A stretch of 58,000 bases of DNA, taken from assembly GCF_030272615.1 (NCBI RefSeq), contig NC_081406.1, forward strand, positions 238,256,422 through 238,314,421. Direction: 5' to 3'. Position numbers and translations under genes: made by a program. Shown here piece after piece: positions 1 to 11,380 of the stretch. Numbering within the stretch: the first letter of the stretch is position 1; every line of letters begins with the position of its first letter. The notes under the pieces are model-generated. The model did not search any database. It saw only the letters and a program-made list of their open reading frames with translations, and was not told the DNA's origin. The stretch is from Cryptomeria japonica (lineage: Eukaryota > Streptophyta > Pinopsida > Cupressales > Cupressaceae).

Positions 1-745
1 GGATACATTCCATGCAGGCACTATCTTACACTTTCCATCAATGTGTTAAGTTCCCTTATAATGACATTGAGATAACAATAAAGGATGATCTGAACCCCTT
101 TTAGCATTGTAACTACCTTAGGGAAAGCATAGAGAATCAAGCCCCAATCAACTGAGCAAATCCACTCACCATGCAGATGGACTCTTTGAAAATTTCAGTT
201 GCACCAACATCATTATCTCACACACATACAACACCACCTCTCCAAATCAAGGATGAAGAGTGTGGTGAATATTCATGTTCTAGAATAGTATTAGCAAGCC
301 AATTGTCTCCTAGATCCTTTGGGAGAGCCTTACGAAATCCCACAAGTAAAAATAAAGGGAAATAAATAGTCCAATTTTCAGACTCTTGTTTCTTCATAAG
401 ATGGGGAGAGCTAAATGAATAATCTTTAGAGAAAATTGTCAACAAATGGCTCTATAAAATAGAATATGACCATCCAAATGTCAAACTTCCTTTAGATAAA
501 TATGGCAATGGATTCAAATGATACAAAGACATGGTTATGATCACACAATAGGATTGAGGGTACATGCTTAAGGCATTATGGAAAATATATTACCATCTGA
601 AAATCTAAAAAAATGAGGCTTGGGATATACAACCCTGACAAGAAGAAGAAGTACTTCTAGACTAGATACTCTGGTTATTTAATATTTTCCAATGACAACA
701 CAAGTCACAAATAAGGAGGAGGATCTTGCATCACCAAGCTAGAAC
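1..745 (+). pseudogene. pol: TE1 protease tail and start of protease-RT spacer
   Basis: Broken reading frames that still resemble the C-terminal side of the F protease ORF. A segment near 25-85 reads FHQCVKF then EITIKDD, against YHQCIKF and EITIKGD in F. A later segment near 280-340 reads LSPRSFGRAL, against LSPKSFGKPK in F. The catalytic protease Asp lies outside the window. The rest, from about 360 to 745, is full of stops and its reading is uncertain. The glycine-rich G-patch-like motif present at the equivalent place in F is not recognisable here. Confidence 0.6.
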
Positions 746-748
746 AAC

Positions 749-1647
749 ATGTCAACGATTGCCTTTGCACCAGTATCCCATGTGAATATGGTGACAAATG
801 AATTAAATGCCTATTTGGTACCATCATCATCAATTGATTCATCAAGGGAAACATGCATAGTACCAGCAAGAGAAGGTAATTTTATATTGCCTCTATCTCT
901 CATCCAAGCTTTAAATGAGGCTTCTATCATAGAAGAAGGGCCTACGAGTCATGAAACTCTCCCATTCATAATCAACACTGTTGAGACTCCTCTTTCTCTA
1001 ATAGAGGAAGTTGATGAAGATGGACTAGACAAAGTGACATATATTAAGAGTATAACCGATTCCAATGACTATAAATTATTATCCATCCAAAGTTATATCA
1101 CACATTCAACATTCAGAGCCCATGACAATCAATCACCTGTGGATGATGGCATTGAATATGAGGACATACAAGTTGATCAAAAGTCAGTCAAGTTGTATTT
1201 GACAACTGGATCTACATGATATTAGCAACATCTCCTCCTAATGAAGATAGAGACCTCTGTCTTATGTATCTTCACCTAATAGACTAGTGGCAAGAAGAAC
1301 AACCACATTTAGACTGGTTCCAAAATAATGAGGCCATAGCTAAGCTCTTGGGTGCTAGGGATGGATTTCCCTATGATGATCACAAAGCCATCTTCACCAT
1401 AGATTTGGATAGAACAACCTACTTTGGAGAAGCAAGATCCTCTTCTAACCCAGAAGATGTGGATGAAATAAAAAATGCAACTACAAATAGACTAGATAAT
1501 CTTCCTATAAATGAAGAACAATCAACATTACTAGTAGAAGAAACTGGAGAAATCAACATTGGAAATACTAAGAATGTACATAAAATACACTTGGCTAAAT
1601 CTTTAAACCCCATGGAAAGAGAAAATTTTATTCAATTCTTCATGTAG
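749..1647 (+). pseudogene. pol: TE1 protease-RT spacer region
   Basis: Two open stretches (749-1219 and 1348-1647) separated by stops. The first is an acidic, low-similarity region starting MSTIAFAPV. The second ends with LAKSLNPMERENFIQF, which aligns with LIAKSLTEIEKQDFINF just upstream of the reverse transcriptase in F. In this lineage the segment links protease to RT and has no known enzymatic activity. It is the least conserved part of the polyprotein, so only its second half is secure. Confidence 0.6.
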
Positions 1648-1699
1648 CAACCAATAAAATGTGCATGGTATCTTACACCATTTACCATTTCAATCAGGA

Positions 1700-2450
1700 G
1701 TGAAACCGTACAAGCAGAAGCTCTAGGAGATGCATCCTCAAATAGCTCTATTAGTCAAAGTAGAGATGCAAAAATTGTTAAATGTGGGTTTCATTAGACC
1801 CATAGACTATGCAGAATGGATTTCAAACTTAGTACCAGTGACTAAACCCTTTGGGGGCATAGGAATCTATATTGACTTCAAGGACCTAAACAAAGCTTGT
1901 CCCAAGGATGATTTTCCACTTTCTAATATAGATATGATTGTGGATTTGACAATGGGAAATAAAATGTTATCACTCATGGATGGTTTCTTTGGTTATAATC
2001 AAATTAGGATTTCACCAAAGGACCAACATAAAACAACTTTTACGTGTCCTTGGGGAACATACTACTAGAATATGATGTCGTTCAGTCTCAAGAATGTCGA
2101 CACCACTTATCAGAGAGTAATGACGACCCTATTTCATGACATGATACATAAAATAATGGAATGTTATGTAGATGACTTTCTGGCTAAATAAAAAACTAGG
2201 GATGATCATCTTAATGTTTTAGCCAAAATATTTGATAGGCTTGAGCAATAAAATATCTGACTCAACCCAAAAAAGTGTGTTCGAAGTAACATCTTGTAAA
2301 CTCTTGGGTTTTATTGCATCTAATAGAGGCATTGAGATAGATCCCGCAAAGATAAAAGCAATCCTTGAAATTCCACCACCCTCAACACTCAAAGAACTGA
2401 GAAGTTTGCAAGGGAGATTAAAATCTATAAGATGCTTCATTGCATAATTG
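1700..2450 (+). pseudogene. pol: TE1 reverse transcriptase, broken
   Basis: RNA-dependent DNA polymerase domain. Visible fingers/palm motifs are ALLVKVEMQKLL, AEWISNLVPV, DFKDLNKACPKDDFPL and LMDGFFGYNQIRI. The catalytic YVDD is at 2165-2176 (YVDDFLAK), followed by the thumb-side KLLGFIASNRGIEIDPAKIKAI at 2300-2370. Breaks include the stop at 2069 after PWGTYY, stops at 2191 and 2249, and a frame change near 2270. The residues for catalysis are present but the domain cannot be translated whole. In this family RT synthesises cDNA inside virus-like particles. Confidence 0.85.
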
Positions 2451-3149
2451 GCAGATAAGTGCCAACCCTTTCAACACCTTTTGAAGAAAGGTGTAAACTT
2501 CAAGTGGACAAAACAATGTTAGGAGGCATTTCAAGTATTAAAACAATATCTTCTGTAAACACCAGTCTTTGTCCCACTAGCACATGGAAAGTTGTTGTTG
2601 TTGTACATATACACAAGAAATTCCTCTCTGGGTGCCCTTTTGGAACAACATGACGACTAAGGTAAAGAAAGAGCTATCTAATACATCGGAAGAATACTCA
2701 TAGGATATGAGATCGACTATACTCCTATAGAACTATAATGTTTATCAATGATCTTCACATCCCAGAAGCTTAGACACTATATGTTGAGTCACAAGGTCCA
2801 ACTTATTGCACATTTTGATCCTCTCAAGTATCTATTGAGCAGAGTAGTATTAACAGGAAGATTGGCCAAGTGGGTCACGATCCTAAGTGAGTTTGACATA
2901 GAGTATGTTGAGAAAAAAGAAATAAAAGGTCAAATTATAGCCAATCAATTGGTAGAAGAACCTATACAAGACAACCATCCATTGGTAGTAGACTTTCCTG
3001 ATGAGTCAGTGTTTTCATTCTCGATATCCACAAGTTGTAAATTGTATTTTGATGGGTCATACAACAATTGTGGAGGAGAAGCGAGAATCCTCTTCATCAC
3101 TCCCCAAGGAAATCATTTAGAATCAGCTTCCCATGTACCAATAATATAG
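2451..3149 (+). pseudogene. pol: TE1 RT connection/RNase H region, broken
   Basis: 2451-2740 is a frameshifted copy of the first RNase H region (F equivalent: PHTERACLALVFSTQKL-type context). It resumes at 2758 with SQKLRHYMLSHKV and continues through DPLKYLLSRVVLTGRLAKWV and FDIEYVEKKEIKGQIIANQL. From about 3020 a second, archaeal-type RNase H begins, KLYFDGSYNNCGGEARIL, whose first catalytic Asp is retained. The order first RNase H, linker, second RNase H is the arrangement described for Tat/Ogre elements. Confidence 0.8.
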
Positions 3150-3560
3150 TTGAATATGAAGCCCTAGTCATAGGACTTTGTACTGTTGTACAATGGAAGA
3201 CAATGGAGTTGCAAGTCTATGGTGACTCCCAACTACTTATCAACTAGGTGAATGATGATTATAATACCAAAATATGGCAAGCTCACACCTTACAAACAAT
3301 TGGTAGAAGAATACAAGCAACACTTCACCAATGTGACATTTGAGTAAATACCCAGAGTACAAAATAGAGCAACTGATACAATGGCTATGGTAGGGTCTCT
3401 GGTAGATATGCCCAACAATGGAACTCAGTTTGAATTCATAGTAGAACAACTCATGGTATAGGAATACAAAATCCCATCTTCTGAGTATGTTTGTATGATA
3501 GTAGGACCTGAATCTCCCTGATATAGAGAAGTATATGAATATCTCCATGACCAATATATG
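3150..3560 (+). pseudogene. pol: TE1 end of second RNase H and linker to integrase, cut
   Basis: After a stop at 3147 the frame continues with matches to F: NIVEYEALVIGL, then a segment around 3420-3550 containing MIVGPESP and EVYEYLHDQY, equivalent to VLIGPESPWYQETFAFLKD of F. The very next codons in F would be the start of the linker leading to the integrase zinc domain, but here the sequence switches at 3561 to TGTAATGCCCC, the terminus of another element. No integrase remnant of TE1 is seen in the window. Confidence 0.75.
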
Positions 3561-5497
3561 TGTAATGCCCCACCAGGAAACCCTGAAGGGCTAAAGCTAA
3601 AACACACTAATGGAGTGCAAATAATTTTATTTTTTAAATTAAACATAAAAAAATGATACAATGAGTTATCAACAGCTTAGATAACATAGCGTAAGTCTAA
3701 ACAATACCTAAGGAGTTTTCCAACGTGATTACTTAATTTACCATCTAACTCAACTCACGACATTTGATCCAATTAAGCAGGTTATCTTAATTTCATGATA
3801 TTACTTATTCAGTAGATTAAAATTATAGACAATAGGACATGTTCATCCATTATGGTTGAAGAATGTAGCTAACATGAGGAAATTTACCCATTAAAGTTAA
3901 AACATAGATAACACGAGGACGTTCAATCATTAGAGCTAAAATATAGAAAACTTAACAAAGTTCATCGTTTAGAGTTAAAGCTATGGTTAACATGATTAAG
4001 TTCATCCAACAAATATTAACCATTCATTAGGTTCAATTTTACATTAAACACATGCCATGCATCTAGTTCCGTAACGTACTTTAACTTCATCATAAACTAA
4101 TGAATACTTTCCATGCATACTTAATGATGCTATCGATACTGAATATATTCCATTAATCAAATCTACATTATTTTATGATCCCTATTACTACATTTAATAA
4201 ATTGACTACATACATGCATTTATGATTAATTTCATCTAATCCTCATTATAAATTTTAACCTAAAGCATCCATACATGATAAATTAAAAGGTAACATAAAA
4301 ATGGAAAAGCACCACATAACACCAAAATGATCTCAGAGTTCACCCCTAGTGGGCTACATCTCCTGGTCTGCTCAACTGCAAGGCCCCTCTGATACTTAAT
4401 CAATAGTGAAGAATACATAAGGTTTACATCATTTACAATCTTGTCATCAAGGCGTACATAGCCAATGAAACATATGACCACATTGGTCCAAAAAATACAT
4501 AAATGATCCCTGAATAGGAAAGGATCCAACATAACATAATAAAAAGCAATTATAATAGTTTAACTGGAGCATCCACAAAATTAAATCTTCACAACCCATC
4601 ATAAGCATCCCATGGTCTAACATGAATATCAGGTTCTCATGAGGGCAATAATATCATGACGACTCCACAACCGTGCTCCTATCAAAGGCAACACAACAAC
4701 ATACTAGCGAACATACTCACATGAACTCCTAAAACCCAGGAATACACAAGGTCAAGCAAACAAAGTTCAATAGGGTAGGGTTACCCACTTGGTCAAATTG
4801 AACTTCATACGGGGTGCACTGACTGACGGTACTCTAACTAGAGACCTGACCAGCTCTAGTCTACCACAAACCAATATTAAACATTCACACAAAGTACATG
4901 ATCGAATACAAACCGTCACATGAAAATAGTCAAGATTCGGGATCAAGGACATAAACCGGTACCCAAATCAACAAACGATAATAACCAAAATTACAAACAA
5001 GGACTTTCCATTTCTTAAGCAAATGTGAATACAAAAAATTAAACACGCATAGGCATAGATTGGAAAAGACAATCTTCTTTCCTATTGTTATCACACAACA
5101 ATCGATCTAGTTTTCTAAAGGATCTAAGTTTTCAAAAAACAATAACAGAAAATCAGCGTACAAGATAGATTCAATACCATAATTGGAATAGCACGTGAAG
5201 ACAATCTAAGTAAATATAGGTTCAAATAAACCATCATTTAAAGACAATGATAAATTCATTTCAATTAATACCAATTTGGTTATCACAAACATTATTTAAG
5301 TTAATTTAATGAAAATAATATTTCAAATACATGTGAAAACGAAATTTGATACTTAAATCAAAATAATCCTTTTTAAATAAAAGTCATATTGACTAAACGC
5401 AAATATAATCTCTATTTTCACAATAAAATTCACGATTGTAACCAATCAAATTTAATCATTTTATTTCTATGATTAAACCCAATTTACATTTTACATG

Positions 5498-5498
<1 letters not shown>

Positions 5499-5545
<47 letters not shown>
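5499..5545. repeat. (AC)n microsatellite
   Basis: About 23 uninterrupted AC dinucleotides inside the long LTR. Confidence 0.97.
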
Positions 5546-5548
<3 letters not shown>

Positions 5549-5718
5549 TACAGCGAAAAGGAAATAATTTCATTTCCAGCTATATCTAATTGTTTTCCAC
5601 TTTTCCATTATGAAATTCCCTAATTAACATAATATATTATATAATTTCTAAGTTCCCAAATAATATATTATGTAATCCACTAATTTAAATAAATATAAAT
5701 ACATCCACCAATGAAAGA

Positions 5719-5739
5719 ATATATATATATATATATATA
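5719..5739. repeat. (AT)n microsatellite
   Basis: About ten AT dinucleotides inside the long LTR. Confidence 0.95.
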
Positions 5740-5865
5740 ATATTATATTCACTAAACAATATTAATAACAACATTTATTAATTAATATTCCTTAAACTAA
5801 ATATTAATTAAAACCACATTGATGAATTAATATTCATTAAATTAAATATTAGTTAAAACCACATT
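5738..5865. repeat. A/T-rich tandem repeat, about 45 bp period
   Basis: Two clear copies of a unit containing AATTAATATTC, TAAA(C/T)TAAATATTA and AAAACCACATT start near 5780 and 5825. A third, more diverged copy precedes them. The array is bracketed by (AT)n and (TA)n microsatellites. Confidence 0.7.
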
Positions 5866-5866
5866 T

Positions 5867-5888
5867 TATATATATATATATATATATA
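5867..5888. repeat. (TA)n microsatellite
   Basis: About ten TA dinucleotides directly after the 45 bp repeats. Confidence 0.93.
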
Positions 5889-7777
5889 AACAAACTTTAT
5901 TTACATGTTTTTTTTTTGTTTTTTTTAATTTATTTATTAACAAATGCATTTCTAGGGACATGAGAATACTAAAATTTTATGAGTGTTCAACCCAACAAAA
6001 CATATCTTTTATTTTTATTTTTAATCAAGATTCTAAAAATCTCTTTTCCAAGAGATTATAAAAAAAAATCTCTTTATTTAATAAAATCATAGACAAATTT
6101 ATTTTTGTTTAAATAAAAATGTTTAATAAACTACAATCATCCATAAAATTATTTTCTGAAAAAGAATTTATAGCAAGAACCAAAAAAAATGTTTGTGATA
6201 GAACAAAGATTTGAGAAAAACATAAAGTTTCCTAAATCTTTCTTTCACAAAGCCTTAAGGGAAATTTATTAAACCAAAAATATCTATTTTTCTCCATACA
6301 CAGGAAGAACACAAAAATACACAGAAAAAATAAATTCTCAAAAATTTTACCAGCATAACTTTTCCTTTCACCACAAATTTGCAAATTCATATAACAAGAA
6401 AACAAAACCCTTTCCCAAACCAAGAAACCATTTCTCAAACTTAATTTTTTTTTAAAAAAACTCTCCAAACAGAGATCTTTCAGAAAAATCAACATACAGA
6501 GAAGTATTTTTTTTAAAACTAAATTTCAAAATTTCAAAACAAAAAGAAGAGTGGCAAACACCCAACCTGTGATAGCAATCCTAGATGAATACTCTGCAAA
6601 CAATCTGAATCAAACCTCCAAGCTTCAGTTCTGGTTTCCAATCTGGCCTCCAAAATTTCTCAAAAATATCTATTCCCCTTTCCCGTGAACTCACGGGCAT
6701 AATCTTCAAAAATATCCAACCTCCACTTTTAGGTTGAAAAATGTTTTCTAATAAATCATAATATTTAATAATAAAAGAAATTATTTTTTCTAATTTCCAA
6801 AAAGTAAATGGGAAAGTTATTTATAAAAATCATTTCTTTTATTTCTCTTTTCTCATGACATTTAATTAACTTTTCTAAAAGTAATTAAGGCAATAGTTTT
6901 AACTCTATTTTATTTTATTTTTCTAAAAGGGTAAAGAAATTAAATTAATTCTTATTTTTTGAATTTAAAATACTTTCTTTTAAATAAAATTCAAAAATCA
7001 TTCTTTTCAACAAATCAATATATTAAACTTGTTTTTTTCTAATTAAAATTGATTTTCCCAAATAATTGAAATTAACCTTTTTATTTTTATAAGGAAAGAG
7101 ATTAAATTAATTCTATTTCAAATTAATTTAAATCTTTGCTTTCCAAAATCATAACTAAGTAAATTAATCCATTAAAATTTACCATTTAATTTAAACTAGC
7201 TACCAATTTGAATTGAGCAATACTAAATAACGAATAATCGCATAAAGGGATCCTATTCAATTTAGTCCCTTAATTTTTAATGCATAAACACAACTTAAAT
7301 AAAAAAAATGAAAAGGATTAATTACTCAATTTAACCACACACACAAAACACACAATCCAAGAAAGCCAACCAAACATACGACCTGCATACCCAACCAAAG
7401 GAATACTGACAGACGACTGACGACACCCACTTGAGCACGACTAGGGTCAAATGAGGGTCTCCCGACCACCTAATCCAATTTCTAAGTGTTAATGAGGAGC
7501 AATCAAACCTATGAATCTAGATGGAGAGAACCTCGCACCCATGCAGTACTGTACCTGCAATCTCCTGCAACCATGAATCACACATGCATATATATATATA
7601 TATAATAAGAGTGTTAGCCTGAGATTAACAACACAATTTAGGAGAATAATAAACTTACATACGAATTGATGTGACAACCACATTAATAGGAATGCACATT
7701 AATTAAAACATCTGACTATAACATGATTACATGATAACTAACCAAGATTAAAATCTGATTAGGGCAGGGGTATTACA

Positions 7778-7790
7778 TTCTCCTCCCCTA
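7778..7790 (-). other. Polypurine tract of the long-LTR element
   Basis: On the minus strand the bases next to the LTR read AGGGGAGGAGAA. This is a purine run in the position used to prime plus-strand DNA synthesis, and it shows that the element is oriented on the minus strand. Confidence 0.6.
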
Positions 7791-9360
7791 GATTTTGACT
7801 TACTCCTGGAAGTCGTAAGGCTAGCTGGAAAACATGTCGCACGCATTAGCCCTGAAACTCATTCAACAAATATCGAATTGCACATAGGAATATTTTCATA
7901 AATATTATGAAACATTATTGCTAAATCCTTTACAAATGTCATTATCCTTTGGCAAGATACATCTAAATCCATACGTTTTTGAAAATATTCTAAGAACTGT
8001 CTTTAATCATAGCAGAGATCTAAGAATTTCTCCCTATCATCATTCCAAATTAAAGCATAAAAAAAAAACAACAATTACCACACTCATCAACCAAATATGA
8101 CAAGAAAACATGCCATCATGATCAATTTTCTTTACCAATCCATCTTTTCATAAAACTTTTTCGCATAGAACTAGCTTCAAAATTCAAATTCTACAACCAA
8201 GTTAGCTTTCATGAAATAAGAGCAACATTTAGTACACAATTATTTACACTTGCCAGGCATATAAAAAAAAATCTTTCTAATGACTATGTCCCATAACATA
8301 GTGACAAGATAACACAATTTTACTCCATGATTACACATAATAACCATCCACATAACATGAATGCACAACTCAAAATGCCACATGTGAGCATGTCTAATGA
8401 TTAGTCAAAGATAACATGCATGATCAACATCTCTATGCTTGATCACAGAACAATAACATAATAATAAATATCCAACATCTCACTCAAGGATTGATGGTGC
8501 TAGGGCACACCATATCGGTGCTACCTTCCATACAAGACCTTCATGAACATCCCTTGTTGAGTAAGGTGGTTAGCCTCCAAGAGATAGTCACCACACATAG
8601 GTAGGTAGTGGATCCTAGCTGCATCACAGCCTCACATACCTCCATCCTCAAGGTTCCCTACATCTACTTCTTCATACACACTCAACCAAGACCATCTCAT
8701 ACATCCTTGGAGAGGAATTCACATTACAACACAAAACCAGGATACGAAAACAATAAGGATAAACCAGTTTAGCCACCAAAGTACAAAAGAATAAAGATAA
8801 TAATCATCAATTCCAACAATAAGGCAAAAAAAAATAATCCGGAATTGCAACACCAAATCAAGTAAGCAAATGATAGCAAGATTGTGGCTAAACCTTCAAG
8901 GTCAAAATAAAATAAATTGCTGGTCCAAAAGGAAGTAAATAAGACTATCATAATTGCACATAACATCACTATGTGACTAGCATCTAGCCACCAATGAGGA
9001 AGGAATGAACAACCGTCTAGCTATCACAGTAGCTCATCATGTGGTGTGGCCTAGTCACACATCCGCATGGCATGGCATGGCAGTGTGTAGCTCGACATCA
9101 CCTCGCATCACGTCATCACGTGGCATGGCTTTACCCCAAACCAGTCAGTAGGCCGCATGGCAATGTCTACTACATCCCGCATCATGTCTCAACATGACAT
9201 GGCTATACTCTAAGCAAAAAAGGCATGCAGTGGATGTATCCCACATGGTAGTGTACCTCGCGGAAAAGGGCACGCATAGGTCACACTCTACATAGTGACG
9301 TACCTCTCAGGATACTCATCATAAGCCAAAGGTATACATGGCTAAGGTCCACCCACATGT
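7791..9360 (-). mobile_element. Non-coding internal remnant next to the long LTR
   Basis: By position this should be the 3' part of the internal region of the same minus-strand element, yet I find no integrase or chromodomain reading on the minus strand, only short ORFs. The base composition is A/C-rich on the plus strand. It may be the interior of a non-autonomous element, or a different repeat joined by deletion. The right limit at about 9360 is set only by a change of character from C/G-containing repeats to A/T-rich DNA. Confidence 0.35.
9060..9215. repeat. Imperfect tandem duplication with GCATGGCA boxes
   Basis: Two diverged units of roughly 75-95 bp, each starting CCGCATGGCA and containing CGCATCA(C/T)GTC, CA(C/T)G(T/A)(G/C)(G/A)CATGGCT and a terminal GGC. 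GCATGGCA is repeated three times near 9066-9080. C/G content is distinctly higher than in the surroundings. Confidence 0.45.
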
Positions 9361-10334
9361 CTACCAACGTTGGCCAATTACTGGTTTATAACTCTTATAT
9401 ATTGTTTTATGCCAATTAATGGGTTTCTTACTAATTGTATGTCTTGATTCACTTGTCTGCATTGAAAGAAGTGAAGGTTGTCTCATTTATTAGATACTGG
9501 TACATAAATATCTTGAAATTTTTAGGTCATTCATCTTCAATGCCACCTTGTGATTGAGTTTTATCTTTGGTCAGTTGTTATATCTCACACATTAATCATT
9601 TGCTCTAAGTCATTATAGATACCTAGATGATCACGTGTCTAGTAAATTATCAAAAATTCTACTTCAGTGCTGCTGTAATTGTCATACCCATGTAGGTTTC
9701 TCTATTTACAAGCCAAGGCATGAATATAAAAAGAAAAGAAAAAGAGTTGTGCCAAATTTCATTTGAAGACAAAAGAAGGAAAGATATATAACTGTAATAT
9801 CATGTAAAAAGGTGCAATAAACTTGGCTATGGGAGCATGAGAGTAACTCGAGTAGGGCTATGGACACCTTCTGGCAATGGATCAATATTCAAGAGATTAT
9901 AGTGTATAACCTTGTTGGGGCTATAAACGTTCGACTGGAAGTGAGGCTCTATCTAGGATGCTTTTGAAGTCAGAATAACTCACGTAGCTAGTCATATAGG
10001 ATTTTAAGGGTCTCTAATGGTTATAAGAGTAAGAATAAATTCAATTGCACACATATGGGCAAAAAAAAATCAAAGGTTCAAATATCAGTGGGGAAGTTTT
10101 CCATGTCTCTATTTATAAATCTTAGTTACATAGTGTAAAGTGGAAAATTCGAGGCTTAGCAAATTCACCACTTGGAAAGGGGCAAATAACTAAGCTGATT
10201 TTCATGTGGAGGAATTTACATTCAAAAGAGGGGATGAATCCACTAGATCCAATCCTAAATGACACAAGGACTGAATACTATGTAGATTGATTGGGTTTGG
10301 AATGTGTTTGACCCTCTTATGTAAGTTGAATAAG
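9361..10334. other. Unassigned A/T-rich sequence left of element A
   Basis: No ORF above about 60 codons with recognisable features, no LTR ends and no clear repeats. It is the immediate left flank into which copia element A inserted. Its continuation lies at 38381, after element A. I cannot say whether it is old transposon or unique host DNA. Confidence 0.4.
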
Positions 10335-10718
10335 TAAAGTGTTGGCATTATGTGAACCAGTATGAGGACATAATGACATTGTATGTTGTCATTGATGTCA
10401 ATATGCTAAATAGGTGAGAACTGGCATAACACTGTGAACCGACATTTGTGCGAAAGTGAAGCGGTGTGCTTGTTCAAGGTGAATCAACATATGGTTATGG
10501 GAACTAGCACATGGAAGCGTTGTATGGCTACCGGTTGGTAGTCTCAACTTCAGGGTTTGCGGTTGAAGTGCTTCAAGCCTGTGTGTCTCAACCAGTGACA
10601 TTGTGTGATCAGTTAGCATTGTAATGAAGAACAGATCATGTTGCCACATCAACTTGTGCGCGTGAAGGATCTTGCATGAAGGAGATTGTTCCTATCTACC
10701 TTAGGAATGTGCGAAGTC

Positions 10719-10726
10719 TATAAAAT
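10719..10726 (+). promoter_or_regulatory. TATA-like box of element A 5' LTR
   Basis: TATAAAAT about 380 bp into the LTR, a suitable place for the U3/R border. The matching site in the 3' LTR near 37265 is altered (ATGTAAAATGG), consistent with decay. Confidence 0.4.
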
Positions 10727-10873
10727 GGTGATAAGGTGTGATGGGTTATCAACCACCATGAAATCGGTGAAAATGGATGATGGAGAATGTCTTGAGATTG
10801 GATCAAGACTGTTGCAATTAATGGAGTATTCTTAATGATTAGGATTGAACCATTTGAATTCCTTAACCTAACA

Positions 10874-10893
10874 GGTTTAGGGTTTAGGGTTTA
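10874..10893 (+). repeat. Telomere-like TTTAGGG tract in LTR
   Basis: Two and a half TTTAGGG units in the 5' LTR, preserved at 37419-37438 in the 3' LTR. The unit is the common plant telomere repeat; here it is part of the LTR. Confidence 0.8.
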
Positions 10894-11139
10894 TGCTACC
10901 GACCTATTTGTTTTCCTACAAGGTTGATGTTGTGTCTCTTTCTGAGGTTGTTGGCAAAAGTTGTGTCTGTGTATCCAAGAGAAGGGATACGTAATTCTTG
11001 CCAAACCAAAAGGAGAGAAGTGATACTTGTAGAGTGGAAGTGCAGAAGGTGAAGAGGAGCTTAAGCAGATTTGCATTGGCATTGAGTGTTGTTACCAAAT
11101 CATTGTAATACCTGTTGATCTCTAACCACCTCAATAGTT

Positions 11140-11380
11140 GGAAAATCCCTTAATAGGGTAGCCTTAACTGGCTTGCTGTAAATCCTTTAATAAGGTAATT
11201 CAAAGCTATTGAGTTCAAAATCCTTTAGCTATTGAGTTCTTGAAATCCTCTAACAAGGTAACCTTTAATAGGGTTTAACCCTTAACCAAGTATTGTAGCC
11301 ATCCCTTAACCAGGTGATCTTTAATAGGATCGGTTCCTAGCAGAACCTATTATAATGTCTCTAGCCGGACAAGACTCCTA
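11140..11380 (+). repeat. Array of short AATCC-TTAA-AGGGTA boxes
   Basis: Recurrent short modules such as AATCCCTTAATAGGGTA, AATCCTTTAATAAGGTA and ATCCCTTAACCAGGTGA, spaced about 20-50 bp apart. They are quasi-palindromic (CCCTTAA/TTAAGGG-like). The same array is at 37683-37910, and a similar reversed array lies in the LTR of element D. Confidence 0.6.

Larger units (their letters stand above)
1..3560 (+). mobile_element. TE1: truncated Ty3/gypsy (Tat/Ogre-like) polyprotein fragment
   Basis: Plus-strand remnant running from the tail of the protease through the protease-RT spacer, reverse transcriptase, RNase H and archaeal-type second RNase H. It matches, block for block, the better preserved minus-strand element F. 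Its left end lies outside the window, and no LTR is visible. It ends abruptly at 3560, where the matching protein in F continues into the linker before the integrase; here the LTR of another element begins instead. There are many stops and frameshifts. Two RNase H modules in a row are known for the plant Tat/Ogre lineage; assignment to that lineage is by this architecture. Confidence 0.88.
3561..7777 (-). mobile_element. Long LTR (about 4.2 kb) of a minus-strand LTR element
   Basis: The segment begins TGTAATGCCCC and ends GGGGTATTACA, near-perfect inverted termini of TG...CA type with one mismatch. Immediately outside the right end, the minus strand has a purine tract AGGGGAGGAGAA ending at the boundary. 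Together these are the polypurine tract and start of a 3' LTR read on the minus strand. TGTAATACCCC termini preceded by such a tract are typical of plant gypsy elements of the chromovirus/Tekay kind (known from the group; lineage here inferred). The interior is A/T-rich, without a convincing ORF, and holds several microsatellites. No target duplication could be matched, because the other end of the element is not found. Confidence 0.6.

Noticed and set aside
3561-7777. DNA transposon with terminal inverted repeats
   Set aside because: The inverted termini are only 11 bp of TG...CA form, there is no transposase, no flanking duplication, and a polypurine tract abuts one end; an LTR explains this better.
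9361-10334. Promoter or exon of a host gene next to element A
   Set aside because: No sustained ORF, splice pattern or recognisable protein in this flank or its continuation at 38381-38834.
10398-10652. Minus-strand ORF that recurs at 36942-37163 with similar protein
   Set aside because: The two positions are the paired LTRs of element A, so the similarity reflects LTR duplication, not a gene family.
10874-10893. Chromosome end or ancient telomere fusion
   Set aside because: Only two to three TTTAGGG units, present in both LTRs of one element.
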